Shown: positions 48,981 to 57,721, counted from the first letter of the stretch. The stretch: DNA of 64,000 bases from Thiodiazotropha sp040791665 (GCA_040791665.1 JBFNNX010000009.1:124001-188000); one strand, 5' to 3'. The notes: generated by a model not told the origin, from the letters alone. Numbers and translations are program-made.

Positions 48981-49330
48981 TCGATCTCACCCGGTACCTG
49001 GTCGGGGCTCGCCAGGGACCGGGGAAAGAGATCATTGCCGACCTCGAGTTTTTTAAGGCATCACAAGAGGTATTGGAGCAAGCAAAGCAGGTAGCAGAAC
49101 TCGATGAGGATTTTGATGTACTACCTGAAAACTGGGACGCAGCCAAGCTCTTTCAGGCCATCAAGACACAGTGGCGTATCAGTGGGATGGCGGGCATACC
49201 AACAGGACTGGACTATGCCGGGGTTGATGTCGTGATGAAACGGTTGGGCTTTGACGACAGTGTATTTGAGCAGCTGCAGGTGATGGAAAACACAGCCCTC
49301 GAATACTGGGCAGAAACCCACCAAACGTAA
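48651..49330 (+). CDS. Tail assembly chaperone, long (GT-like) product by -1 frameshift
   Basis: If ribosomes slip back one base at 48956-48962, translation continues in frame from GCC 48962 through AAHNLIDLTRYLVGARQGPG, EFFKASQEVLEQAKQVAELD to the stop at 49328-49330, giving about 226 residues. The added part is helical, as in T-type extensions. It has no start codon with a ribosome-binding site of its own, which supports translation only by frameshift. Chaperones of this kind bind the tape measure protein before the tube polymerises. Confidence 0.85.
48956..48962 (+). promoter_or_regulatory. -1 ribosomal frameshift site A AAA AAG
   Basis: The heptamer is in the correct phase (GTA AAA AAG) and is the most efficient class of bacterial -1 site. 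A strong stem CCCGGTACCTGG / CCAGGGACCGGG (48990-49001 with 49012-49023, one mismatch) lies 27 bases further; that is farther than usual for a stimulator, so its part is uncertain. Confidence 0.88.
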
Positions 49331-49365
49331 TCAATCAGAGGGGCCACCAGGCAAGCTACTCAACC

Positions 49366-52300
49366 ATGGATCAAGATCTCGAACTCAAAGTCACAATCAC
49401 GGGGGATGGTCGTAGCCTCAGCGGCACGATCAATCTTTCCCGTGATGAGTTCAAGGGTCTATCCAAGGACATGGACCGGGCCTCGAATTCCAGCAAGAAA
49501 CTCGATCGGTCGTTGGATGAAAATGCCAAGAGTGTTGACAAAACTGGCAAGGCCATTGAGAAAGCCAAAAAGTATTTATTAGGTTATATCAGTGTACAGG
49601 CAGCGTGGCGAGGCCTCCGAGCCGCTGATGACTGGCTAGTACTTCAGCAGCGTATCGAGACCGCCACCAAGACCACCGGTGATTATGTTTTAGTCACTTC
49701 AGAACTCTATCGCATTACTCGTGATAATGGTGCTGCGATGCAGGGCTCTGTTTCGCTGTTCCAGGCAATCTCACGAGCGCGCAACGAGCTGGGTGCAACC
49801 AATAAGGATGTTTTAACACTCACTGACACTATCCAAAAGCTCGGCGTCATCGGTGGTTCATCCACCGATGCTATGAAGTTTGGCATTCAGCAGTTTTCTC
49901 AGATGATGGCCGGGGGTGTTGCACGTGCCGAAGAGTTGAATTCACTCTTTGAAAACCTGCCTGAGGTCGCTGCCCGCATTGCTCATGGTATGGAGATGAC
50001 TCAGGGGGAACTGCGCAATGCAGTACTCGCCGGAGACGTATTGAGTAAGGATGTATTTGATGCCCTGCTCAAGCAATCGGATGAAATCAGCGCTGAATTT
50101 CAAGGGATACCTCTGAGCATGGATCGCGGTTTGCAATCCCTCAGTACATCATTTCAGCATTTTCTAGGTCAGCTGAACGAAGCGACCAGTTTGACTGAAA
50201 ATATCGCATGGCTAATGGATCGTGCTGCCAGCAACCTGGACATGTACAGTGAGTTTATCAATCCGACTGGGGTAAACCGAGCTGAGTACCTCAATGATCG
50301 TTCAAGGGAGCTTGAAAGTGAGATTTCTTTTCTGGAAGGCAGTCATTTTAAGGTAAATACGAAACGTCTAGAAAGTCTTAAACAAGAGTTACGGGAGGTC
50401 AATGAGGAACTCGAGAAAATCGAGCTGAGCATCTGGGGTGGCGGTGATAAGGGAGGGCAAATTGGACCTTCACCACAGGATCTCGCATACCTTGAGCAGT
50501 ACAAGCAACTCATCAAAGAAGGGGTAAAACTCACCGAAGAGGCCATGACACCCCTCGAGGCATATGACGTCCAGGTGGATCATCTGTTTGACCTGTATGA
50601 AGTTGGCGCCATTAACCTGCAGACCCTGAACCGACTCGAGGCGCAATACCTTGAGACGTTGAACGATGCAACGGGGGTGACGGCAAGGCTGAAACAGGAA
50701 GAGAAGGAACGCCAACAGCTCCTCGATGACATGCTGGACCAGTACATCGATGAAGAAAAAGCGGTCGCTGATGCCCATGATGTGAAAGTGGAGTATCTGC
50801 GAGGCCTGCAAGATGAACTCGACCTCATGCAGTACACCGGCCGTGAGCTGGCCATTCAAACTGAGTTGCGGAAAGCTCATGCCAAGGGGATCTATGATCA
50901 GGATGATGCCATTCGCCAGCTGAGCGGTTCGCTCTATGATGCCAGGGAAGCGGCAAAGGAGATGGAAAAAGCAGCCGACCCGATGGCAGATGCCTGGGAA
51001 CACGCCGTCGAGCGAATCGATGAGGCCTTCGCTGATGCCTGGGCTGGAGCGTTTGATAGTTACAAAGAGTTTGCAGATAAGCTAAAGGACTCCATTGCCC
51101 AATTGTTTGGTGAACTGGCGCATCAGGCATACACAAAACCTATCCTCATCAATCTCGGCCTGCAGGGAAGTGTTGGCGGTGCATCAGCAGGTTCTGGTGG
51201 AGCGAGTTCATACAGTAACCCCCTGATGAGATCAGGGGCCAACTACGCAATGTCATCCATGTTCGGTTCAGGATCTGGCGCTGCGGGACCGGCACTGATG
51301 GATATGGGCGGTGGCTTCATGGTCGAGTTGCCAGGTGCCGGTGGTGCGGGTGCTACAGCTGGAAGTAATTTCCTGGGTACCGCGGGGGGTGCATTAGCGG
51401 CTTACAATGTCGCCGGCAATGTCGGTGGTTGGCAAGGCGCAGTGGCGGGAGGATTGGCGGGTGCTGGCACCACGGCGCTGATGGGAGGCGCATCTGCCGC
51501 ACTGGCAGGGGGATCCTTTGGTGCTGGTGCAATGGGTGCGATGGCGGGCATGGGGCCGATCGGCTGGGCGGCACTGGGAGCTGCAGCGCTCTATGGTGCA
51601 TTCGGTAATCAGTCAGATCCGGATGCCAGGCTAATCACCCGCAGTCAAGATTTTGAGAATACCGGGCTTCTCCCGCATGGCTGGGAGGATGATGTCAGTG
51701 TTCAGTCTGCATTTGGTATCAGTGGTTTTCGCGACCGTGGTACCCAAGGCATTAAGGCGCGGGATCTGGAATCGACCTTGAACGCCATGGCCACCATCGA
51801 TGATGCGATCGCCCAGGCTTATGGTGAGGAAGTCACACAGAGCATCAGAGATGCCCTCGATGGTTGGTATGACCAGACCTGGAGCGCGGATGGTGACCGG
51901 CTCAATGAGATGTTCGCGAACCGTTTTGGCGTCATCCTCGATGAGCTGGAGGCTGCCGGGTATGACTATATTGATATGGTCAAGAGCACCGGCAGCAGTT
52001 TCACGGAGTGGGCTCAAAATCTGAGTGTACTCAAAACAGCCACCGAGGCGGGTCTGGAGTTCAGCGATATCGAGACCGCCACGGCGGCTGTCACGCAATA
52101 CACACAAGTTTCCCAGGCCATTGCCCAGCTCTCCGAGCAATGGTTGACGGAAGAGGAACGGCTGCAGCGTGCGCGTGATGCCTTGGATGAGTTCAACAGC
52201 GAGATCGAGCGCAGCGGCAATGCTTATATCGACACCCGCAGTGAACTGCAGGGCTACATTGCCGGACTGGATCTCACTAATGAGGCTGGACGTGGTCTGG

Positions 52301-53493
52301 CTGAACAGGCGCTGGCGATCGCCGGGGCGTTGGATGTCGTTGCACTCTCGGCTGGTGGTTTGACCGGTGATCAACGGTTAGATACCAGTCGCAGCAATCT
52401 GGCCTCAGCCTTGGGCGATGAGATTACTGCACTCGAGTTGCAGCGAGCCACCCTCGAGGATGCCGTAGCCGAGGCGCATCAGCAGTACACCGATGCGCTG
52501 CGTTCCAACATCGATGAGCAAACGCTGGCCCTGAATGAAGCCCGCGCAGCCGCTGCTGACTGGTCAGGTATCGCCCAAACCCTGGCTACGACGCAAGACA
52601 ATATCCTGGGATCCGCACTGGGTCGGGATGCCCGAGCCGGTGTGGCCAATCAACGCTTCAATGATGCCATTCAGCAGGCTTGGCAGGGGAACCAGGATGC
52701 GATGCTCTCACTCCCAGGCTTGGCAACTGATTATCTGGACTCAGCCCGTCAGCGGTCAGCCACAAGCCAGGACTACCAGCGTGTAGTAGCCACGGTGCGG
52801 AGCCAGCTCTCCACAGCCGAAGGTCTTGCTGAAACCCAGGTCAATCGCCAGGAGCGGCTGGTTGCTTCCGCAGAGCAGCAAGTCGAGGAGCTGCAGCGCC
52901 AACTGGCTGAGGCTGAGGGGCTGCATGAAGATGTGCTGAGCCTCGAGCAGGCCTATAAGAACCTTCAAACCGCAGAGCTGGATCTGGCAGCTGCTTCGTT
53001 TAATGAACAGATCCGGCAACATGAAGAGACACTGGCATCCCTGACTGGGATTGACACGGGCATCATGACTTTGAACGAGGCCATGGCGGCATTCATCGAG
53101 GCTGGGGGTGAGCTGCCACAGACAGCCACATCGAGCACCAATTCGAGAACGGGATTATTTCAAACAGGCCAGGCCGACTTTGGGCCATATCCGGCATATG
53201 CCAGTGGCGGCATCAGTCGGGGCCCCAACTCCGGATATCCCGTCGAACTCCATGGCACAGAGGCGGTGATACCACTTCCTGACGGCCGTGCAGTACCTGT
53301 CACGCTTACCATGAACAACAACTCGAATGATGAGTTGCTCAATGAGATACGCAGGCTTAGAGAGGATCTGGCGGCGACCCGGGCCGATCAGCGCACCATA
53401 GGTGTGGAAACCATAAAGGCTGTTAAGAAAACAGCCCGTATGCTGGATCGATGGGACGTAGACGGCCAGCCTGCAGTGCGAGCGACCGGATAG
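49366..53493 (+). CDS. Tail tape measure protein
   Basis: A 1375-residue protein, the longest in the window. The N-terminal part has the tape-measure domain (QFSQMMAGGVARAEELNSLF; ENLPEVAARIAHGMEMTQGE), then coiled regions, a central Gly/Ala-rich hydrophobic section (about 640-740) resembling membrane-insertion segments, further coiled coil (about 1150-1270) and a C-terminal ELHGTEAVIPLPDGRAVPVT block. Length sets the tail length: at about 1.5 angstrom per residue, a tail near 200 nm (estimate). It identifies the phage as a siphophage, not a Mu-type myophage. Confidence 0.93.
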   Translation: MDQDLELKVTITGDGRSLSGTINLSRDEFKGLSKDMDRASNSSKKLDRSLDENAKSVDKTGKAIEKAKKYLLGYISVQAAWRGLRAADDWLVLQQRIETATKTTGDYVLVTSELYRITRDNGAAMQGSVSLFQAISRARNELGATNKDVLTLTDTIQKLGVIGGSSTDAMKFGIQQFSQMMAGGVARAEELNSLFENLPEVAARIAHGMEMTQGELRNAVLAGDVLSKDVFDALLKQSDEISAEFQGIPLSMDRGLQSLSTSFQHFLGQLNEATSLTENIAWLMDRAASNLDMYSEFINPTGVNRAEYLNDRSRELESEISFLEGSHFKVNTKRLESLKQELREVNEELEKIELSIWGGGDKGGQIGPSPQDLAYLEQYKQLIKEGVKLTEEAMTPLEAYDVQVDHLFDLYEVGAINLQTLNRLEAQYLETLNDATGVTARLKQEEKERQQLLDDMLDQYIDEEKAVADAHDVKVEYLRGLQDELDLMQYTGRELAIQTELRKAHAKGIYDQDDAIRQLSGSLYDAREAAKEMEKAADPMADAWEHAVERIDEAFADAWAGAFDSYKEFADKLKDSIAQLFGELAHQAYTKPILINLGLQGSVGGASAGSGGASSYSNPLMRSGANYAMSSMFGSGSGAAGPALMDMGGGFMVELPGAGGAGATAGSNFLGTAGGALAAYNVAGNVGGWQGAVAGGLAGAGTTALMGGASAALAGGSFGAGAMGAMAGMGPIGWAALGAAALYGAFGNQSDPDARLITRSQDFENTGLLPHGWEDDVSVQSAFGISGFRDRGTQGIKARDLESTLNAMATIDDAIAQAYGEEVTQSIRDALDGWYDQTWSADGDRLNEMFANRFGVILDELEAAGYDYIDMVKSTGSSFTEWAQNLSVLKTATEAGLEFSDIETATAAVTQYTQVSQAIAQLSEQWLTEEERLQRARDALDEFNSEIERSGNAYIDTRSELQGYIAGLDLTNEAGRGLAEQALAIAGALDVVALSAGGLTGDQRLDTSRSNLASALGDEITALELQRATLEDAVAEAHQQYTDALRSNIDEQTLALNEARAAAADWSGIAQTLATTQDNILGSALGRDARAGVANQRFNDAIQQAWQGNQDAMLSLPGLATDYLDSARQRSATSQDYQRVVATVRSQLSTAEGLAETQVNRQERLVASAEQQVEELQRQLAEAEGLHEDVLSLEQAYKNLQTAELDLAAASFNEQIRQHEETLASLTGIDTGIMTLNEAMAAFIEAGGELPQTATSSTNSRTGLFQTGQADFGPYPAYASGGISRGPNSGYPVELHGTEAVIPLPDGRAVPVTLTMNNNSNDELLNEIRRLREDLAATRADQRTIGVETIKAVKKTARMLDRWDVDGQPAVRATG

Positions 53494-53494
53494 A

Positions 53495-54403
53495 ATGAAT
53501 ATTGTCCCTCCCAAGGCATTGACGCTCCTGAGTACAAACGTGCCAGATACCACGCATGCAGAGTACTCTAGTGCAACAACATATGCTTTGGATGATAATG
53601 TCAAAGTCTCGCTGGAGTCAGACGGGATCACCGAACGCACCCCACACAAAATCTATCAATCACTGGTCGCATCCAATCAAGGCAATTATCCACCCGACAG
53701 TCCTGCCAGCTGGGTTGAAATAGGTGCCACTAATCGCTGGAAGATGCTGGATGATCTGGTATCCAGTCAGACGGCCCAGGGGTCATCGATCGTAGTGACC
53801 GTGCAAGCTGCATTTATCGACACCCTGGCGCTACTTAATTTGGCCGGTGACTCGGTTCGCGTTCGTTTATTGGATGCCGCCGATCAGGTGCTGAGTGACG
53901 ATACCCATGAACTTTCGTTGCATGAGTCTGGCTCCTGGTCAGACTATTTCTTTGGTGAGTTCGAGTATCGCAGTTCGCTGGTGCTCCCCGTTCTAGGACT
54001 ATATTCAGTCGTCAAAATCGAAGTCACAATAACAGGCGCACAATGTGGCATTGGTCATATGTTGGCAGGGAGGGCTGTATGGATTGGTGGTACCCGTTGG
54101 GATGCCTTTCTGGGCATCACAGATTACAGCTTAAAGGACACCAATGACTTTGGTGAAACCTATCTGCTCCAGCGCGCCTTCAGCAACAAACTCGAAGTCG
54201 ATGTGTGGGTAGATACGGGCAGCGTCGACCGCATCCACCGTACACTCGCGAATCTGCGGGCCACCCCGGTTCTATGGCAAGCCAACAACGATTCCACCGT
54301 CTATGAATCCCTCATTCTGTTTGGCTGGTATCGCGATTTTCAACAGACATTGCCTGGACCCAAATACAGCATCTGCACGCTCAATCTGGAGGGATTGTCA
54401 TGA
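53495..54403 (+). CDS. Tail-tip protein (distal tail region)
   Basis: A 302-residue beta-rich protein: NVPDTTHAEYSSATTYALDD, VKVSLESDGITERTPHKIYQ, then ARWIGGTRW-like and GDSVRVRLLDAADQVLSDDT strands. The second block resembles carbohydrate-binding-like folds in tail-tip proteins. Lies after the tape measure by one base. Exact role unknown. Confidence 0.68.
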   Translation: MNIVPPKALTLLSTNVPDTTHAEYSSATTYALDDNVKVSLESDGITERTPHKIYQSLVASNQGNYPPDSPASWVEIGATNRWKMLDDLVSSQTAQGSSIVVTVQAAFIDTLALLNLAGDSVRVRLLDAADQVLSDDTHELSLHESGSWSDYFFGEFEYRSSLVLPVLGLYSVVKIEVTITGAQCGIGHMLAGRAVWIGGTRWDAFLGITDYSLKDTNDFGETYLLQRAFSNKLEVDVWVDTGSVDRIHRTLANLRATPVLWQANNDSTVYESLILFGWYRDFQQTLPGPKYSICTLNLEGLS

Positions 54404-55215
54404 CAATTACGCAAACAATAACCGATCTGCCTACACCGCCATCGCGGACGGAGCCAGCGACGTTTGATAATCGTGCAGATGCCTTCCTGGGTGCAACTCC
54501 GAATCTGGGCACTGAGATCAACACCCTGGCATCTGAAATAAACGCCACGCAGGCGGAAATGAATGCTACACAAGTAGCTGCTGGTGTGAGTGCTGCAGAA
54601 GCCCTGGTTTCAAAAACTGCAGCTGAGGCAGCGGCTGCATCAGCTGTCTTGGCACCTGGTGCAACTGCAACCAGTACAACAAGTTTGACAATCAACAATG
54701 GAGCCAAGGCCTTAACCATTCAGACGGGTAAAAACTTTGTCAAAGGCCAGCTGGTATCGATTGCCTCGGATGCGGATCCATCAGGGGCGGCAATGTATGG
54801 TGCTATCACAAACTATGACGATGTGACGGGGGCACTTGCTGTCAATGTCAGTAATAACATCGGTGCAGGCACTTTCAATGACTGGGTTATCGGTCTGATT
54901 GGATCCTGGTTGCCTGTGTTCTACGTGGCCGATGAGTTGGCCTGGTTGCATGTCGATGCGGCACACAATGCAGTCGCTGGACAAAGGCTAGCTGCAGATG
55001 TTTCTACTGCGCCTTTCACGATTACATTGCCCACTGTCGTCTCTGGTTCAGAGTGGGTTGAAATTTCTGCAGCTGTCGGTGATTTCTCTGCCAATCCACT
55101 AACGATCGCCCGAAACGGCACACCCATAGAAGGTCTGAATGAAGACGGGACCGTCGATGTCAGTAAAACGCGATTCACATTAGCAGTTATCAACGGGATC
55201 TGGAGAGTGGTATGA
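54400..55215 (+). CDS. Tail fibre-like protein with coiled start
   Basis: A 271-residue protein. Residues 35-85 form an Ala-rich heptad stretch (EINATQAEMNATQVAAGVSA; AEALVSKTAAEAAAASAVLA) as in trimeric fibre stalks, followed by a beta-rich domain with LTINNGAKALTIQTGKNFVK. The last strands (TFTLAVINGIWRVV-like) are typical of fibre heads. Overlaps the previous gene by four bases. Host-adhesion role inferred. Confidence 0.72.
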   Translation: MTITQTITDLPTPPSRTEPATFDNRADAFLGATPNLGTEINTLASEINATQAEMNATQVAAGVSAAEALVSKTAAEAAAASAVLAPGATATSTTSLTINNGAKALTIQTGKNFVKGQLVSIASDADPSGAAMYGAITNYDDVTGALAVNVSNNIGAGTFNDWVIGLIGSWLPVFYVADELAWLHVDAAHNAVAGQRLAADVSTAPFTITLPTVVSGSEWVEISAAVGDFSANPLTIARNGTPIEGLNEDGTVDVSKTRFTLAVINGIWRVV

Positions 55216-55943
55216 GAATAGTCGAGTATCTTCAAAACGGACGCCTTCACGTACAGGAGATCACGAGCAGCGGAAACTTTATCGTTCCGTCTGGCGTTTA
55301 TGTGATATTTATTTCAGGGGTAGGTGCAGGCGGTGGTGGTGCGGCCGGTGGTTCTAACACAACAACTATTTCAGCAGCTGGTGGTTGGGGCGGCTCATCA
55401 GGCGCATCGGTCATCATGTTACCGATGTTTGTAGTGCCAGGTCAGGTGATTCCTATTGTGATCGGTACCGGTGGTCTTGGTGGTGTTGGTACTACAAGTA
55501 ATACAGGTGGGCCAGTAACCATTCCAGGCAATCCAGGTACTGAAACAAGTATTGGTGATCTGGTTTTATCCGGAGGCGGTCGAGGAGACACCTCTTTGCT
55601 TGACAATGGAGGGAAACCACCACTTGATCTGGATGATAATGTTGCATCAAGAGGACATTTTTATCACGGAGCCAGATCAGGTTACCCATCAATTTTGCCA
55701 GCGGGCACAGATGGTGTACTTCATTTGGATAGTAAAAACGGTGGTAAAGCTGGAGGTGGATCACCCTTCGGTAAAGGCGCGGATGGTGGTGATGGATGTG
55801 TTGATAATGCATCACCCGGTTCAGATGGTGCAGCCGGATCCCGTGGGTCAGGTGGTGGCGGTGGCGGTGCTGCCCATGCGGGCAACCAGACCGGTAGTGG
55901 TGGTCAAGGTGGTAATGGCTACGTTGCGATTGGTTGGCAATAG
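55212..55943 (+). CDS. Glycine-rich phage adhesin-like protein
   Basis: A 243-residue protein with a short N-terminal domain (RIVEYLQNGRLHVQEITSSG; FIVPSGVYVIFISGVGAGGG) and then glycine-rich loops (GGGSPFGKGADGGDGC, SGGGGGGAAHAGNQTGSGGQ), ending GGNGYVAIGW. This is the pattern of polyglycine II receptor-binding tips of some tailed phages. Low-complexity; sequence between loops likely varies between strains. It may bind the host receptor. Confidence 0.78.
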   Translation: MRIVEYLQNGRLHVQEITSSGNFIVPSGVYVIFISGVGAGGGGAAGGSNTTTISAAGGWGGSSGASVIMLPMFVVPGQVIPIVIGTGGLGGVGTTSNTGGPVTIPGNPGTETSIGDLVLSGGGRGDTSLLDNGGKPPLDLDDNVASRGHFYHGARSGYPSILPAGTDGVLHLDSKNGGKAGGGSPFGKGADGGDGCVDNASPGSDGAAGSRGSGGGGGGAAHAGNQTGSGGQGGNGYVAIGWQ

Positions 55944-55953
55944 GAGAATTCCC

Positions 55954-56442
55954 ATGCGTGTAATTTGCATCAACAATAACCGAGTCGCTACAAAAGCAAT
56001 GGCCGAGACTGCCGAGTCAATGCTGGCCTTTGGATATGACACCTGCCTGGATGCTTCAGCCTATTCGGAAGAGCCGTCAGTTGGAGATGACTATGATCCA
56101 GGTACGGATTCATTTTCGCCTGGGGATCTCGGTAATCCAGCGACCATGTCACTCACCATCGCGTTGTCGGCAAGCATTGTCACTGCCGGTACCCAAGTGA
56201 CTGCAACTGTAGAGGTCCGGACAAAGACAGGCCAATTAGCCCCAATCAATGGCGACTACTATGCGCCTGTGCTGTCGATCGACGGGACCCAGGACAGGTT
56301 ACTAAAGGTGACATTGACTGGTGGCGCTGGAACTGTGGACTGGACACCAAATGCACCGGGGATCTACACAGTCGATATAACCAAGATCAGACCGGTCCCC
56401 AGCGCGAAATTGGGCGTATCTCCTGAGCTGATTGTCGAGTAA
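55954..56442 (+). CDS. Tail-fibre accessory protein (162 aa)
   Basis: A 162-residue protein MRVICINNNRVATKAMAETA, with an Ig-like beta region (LSASIVTAGTQVTATVEVRT; YYAPVLSIDGTQDRLLKVTL; GAGTVDWTPNAPGIYTVDIT). GGAGA precedes the ATG. The last structural gene before the methylase. It could be a fibre-assembly chaperone or a minor adhesin; not decidable. Confidence 0.68.
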   Translation: MRVICINNNRVATKAMAETAESMLAFGYDTCLDASAYSEEPSVGDDYDPGTDSFSPGDLGNPATMSLTIALSASIVTAGTQVTATVEVRTKTGQLAPINGDYYAPVLSIDGTQDRLLKVTLTGGAGTVDWTPNAPGIYTVDITKIRPVPSAKLGVSPELIVE

Positions 56443-56550
56443 GAAAAGAGGAAGCGACCCGGCCGGTGCAGCAACACTGGCCAGGCCGCCATCCCACGGT
56501 TACGAGGACCGTGAGCCAGCCAAGGCTTCCCCGCCCTGTACAGAGCATGG

Positions 56551-56582
56551 GTGAGCCTATCAGAAAAACAATAGGGGCTCAC
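56551..56582 (+). promoter_or_regulatory. Hairpin sequestering the methylase ribosome-binding site
   Basis: GTGAGCCTAT (56551-56560) pairs with ATAGGGGCTCAC (56571-56582), with two G bulged. The G-run is the only Shine-Dalgarno-like stretch for ATG 56585. A second short frame (ATG 56547 to TAA 56603, 18 codons) crosses it and might act as a leader peptide. Translational repression of the terminal modification gene recalls Mu mom. Confidence 0.62.
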
Positions 56583-56584
56583 TC

Positions 56585-57404
56585 ATGCAGCACTATCCAG
56601 TAATCCCGTGGATCGGGGGCAAGGGGCGTCTGGTCGACTGGATCATGGCCAGAATGCCGCAGCACACCTGCTATGTAGAGGCGTTTTGCGGTGCAGCAGC
56701 GCTCTATTTCGCCAAGCCTCCCAGCGAGGTGGAAGTCCTCAACGATATCAACAACGAGTTGGTGAACATGTATAGGGTGATCAAATGCCACCCGGAAGAG
56801 TTCATCAGGCAGTTCAAGTGGATAATCACCAGCCGCCAGCAATATGAATGGGAGCAAGCGAAGGAACCTGACACACTCACAGATATTCAGCGGGCAGCGC
56901 GGTTCTACTACCTTCAGAAGCTCGCTTTCGGTGGCCGCGTCGACGGGCAAAGCTTTGGGACCGCAACCACTTCACCACCCAGGTTCAATAATCTTCAGGA
57001 TCGAGGAGGATCTCAGCCAGGCGCATGCCAGGCTGTTCAACACCTACGTGGAGAATATGACATGGCATGAGGTGGTCAGACGATACGATCGGCCGCACAC
57101 GCTCTGTTATCTTGATCCGCCATATTGGAAGACAGAAGGCTATGGGGTCGAGTGGACGTTCGACAACTACGAGCTGATGGCTCAGCTGGCCAGAGAGATC
57201 CAGGGAATGATGATCATCTCGGTGAATGATATCCCTGAGATGCGAGAGGTCTTTCAGGGCCTGAATATGGACTCGAAGGCGATCAGATACACGGTTGGAG
57301 GTGGGTCGGGATCAGAAGCGCAGGAATTGCTGGTTTGGAACGATAATGCCGAAAAGGCAAAGAAAATCGCCGGAAGCACCGGCGATATGTTTGGGTATTC
57401 TTAA
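56585..57404 (+). pseudogene. DNA adenine methylase (Dam/D12 type), frameshifted
   Basis: Together two frames encode a complete N6-adenine methylase: VIPWIGGKGRLVDWIMARMP (SAM-binding start), EAFCGAAALYF, LNDINNELVNMYRVIKCHPE in the first; and RIEEDLSQAHARLFNTYVEN, CYLDPPYW (catalytic DPPY) and SVNDIPEMREVF in the second. The switch is at 56987-56991 (AATAA), where one extra base puts the ribosome out of frame; without it the reading joins as PPRFN-FRIEED. It is either a recent inactivation, a rare programmed shift (no slippery heptamer is seen), or a sequencing error. Its place at the right end matches mom or dam genes of Mu-like phages. Confidence 0.8.
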
Positions 57405-57414
57405 TTTTGTTATA

Positions 57415-57425
57415 CATTTCCAAAC
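57415..57425 (-). promoter_or_regulatory. Inner end motif, right copy
   Basis: CATTTCCAAAC is the exact reverse complement of the 11-base word at 15265-15275 near the left end. It lies 56 bases inside the right terminus. Probable transposase-binding site. Confidence 0.55.
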
Positions 57426-57438
57426 ATGAGAAAATTTG

Positions 57439-57481
57439 AATTATCACAGGTTTTCGCGGCGAATTATCGCGCGCGGCAACA
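57439..57481 (-). repeat. Right terminal inverted repeat of the prophage
   Basis: Counterpart of 15170-15212, matching at 29 of 43 positions in reverse complement. It ends in ACA at 57479-57481, immediately followed by the TCTATG duplication. Confidence 0.8.
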
Positions 57482-57487
57482 TCTATG
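57482..57487 (+). repeat. Target-site duplication, right copy
   Basis: TCTATG directly follows the phage end GGCAACA and repeats the six bases at 15164-15169. Confidence 0.9.
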
Positions 57488-57511
57488 GAGAACAAAACAA
57501 TCGATAAATCA

Positions 57512-57547
57512 ATTTGCGTCTATTTGTGGTGACTAGCGTCCATTTGC
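57512..57547 (-). repeat. Right arm of the split host inverted repeat
   Basis: Reverse complement of 15053-15088 at 31 of 36 positions. A further related word GCGTTCATTTGCGGA lies just downstream at about 57703-57717, next to the soxB stop, suggesting that such repeats are common in this genome. Confidence 0.78.
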
Positions 57548-57607
57548 GGCCTCCTTACATGCATTACCCATTTGGCCGGTTCCGCTTTTTAACCAGTTAT
57601 GCAGGGA

Positions 57608-57678
57608 GCGGCTTGCCGCACCGTCAATCCAAATGGATACACCCGTGCTGATGCATGTTTGTTGGTGCGGCAAGCCGC
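57608..57678. repeat. Inverted GC-rich palindromic units downstream of soxB
   Basis: GCGGCTTGCCGCACC (57608-57622) and its exact reverse complement GGTGCGGCAAGCCGC (57664-57678) flank about 40 bases. Each is itself nearly palindromic. This is REP-like dispersed host DNA and may also help terminate soxB transcription, which runs leftward toward it. Confidence 0.78.
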
Positions 57679-57721
57679 ACCCTACGCATAGAATAAATAC
57701 TTGCGTTCATTTGCGGACTCT

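Larger units (their letters stand above)
15170..57481. mobile_element. Complete Mu-like transposable siphophage prophage
   Basis: The element is 42,312 bp long. Its limits are set by the 6-bp duplication TCTATG, TGT/ACA termini and terminal inverted repeats. It encodes a DDE transposase, MuB-like ATPase, Gam-like, GemA-like and Mor-like proteins, a repressor divergent from a Ner-like protein, and a full set of head and long non-contractile-tail genes. Unlike Mu, the early operon points leftward away from the repressor, with Mor at the extreme left and structural genes rightward, an arrangement like that of BcepMu-type phages. All essential modules look open except the terminal methylase, so the prophage may be functional. 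Confidence 0.95.

Noticed and set aside
48651..49330. Tail chaperone frames as a pseudogene
   Set aside because: The A AAA AAG heptamer in phase, the position between tail tube and tape measure, and the absence of a separate start fit programmed frameshifting.
15170..57481. tRNA genes or a tyrosine-recombinase attachment site at the prophage ends
   Set aside because: No tRNA-like clover-leaf or integrase gene is seen, and the 6-bp duplication with TGT/ACA ends fits transposition.
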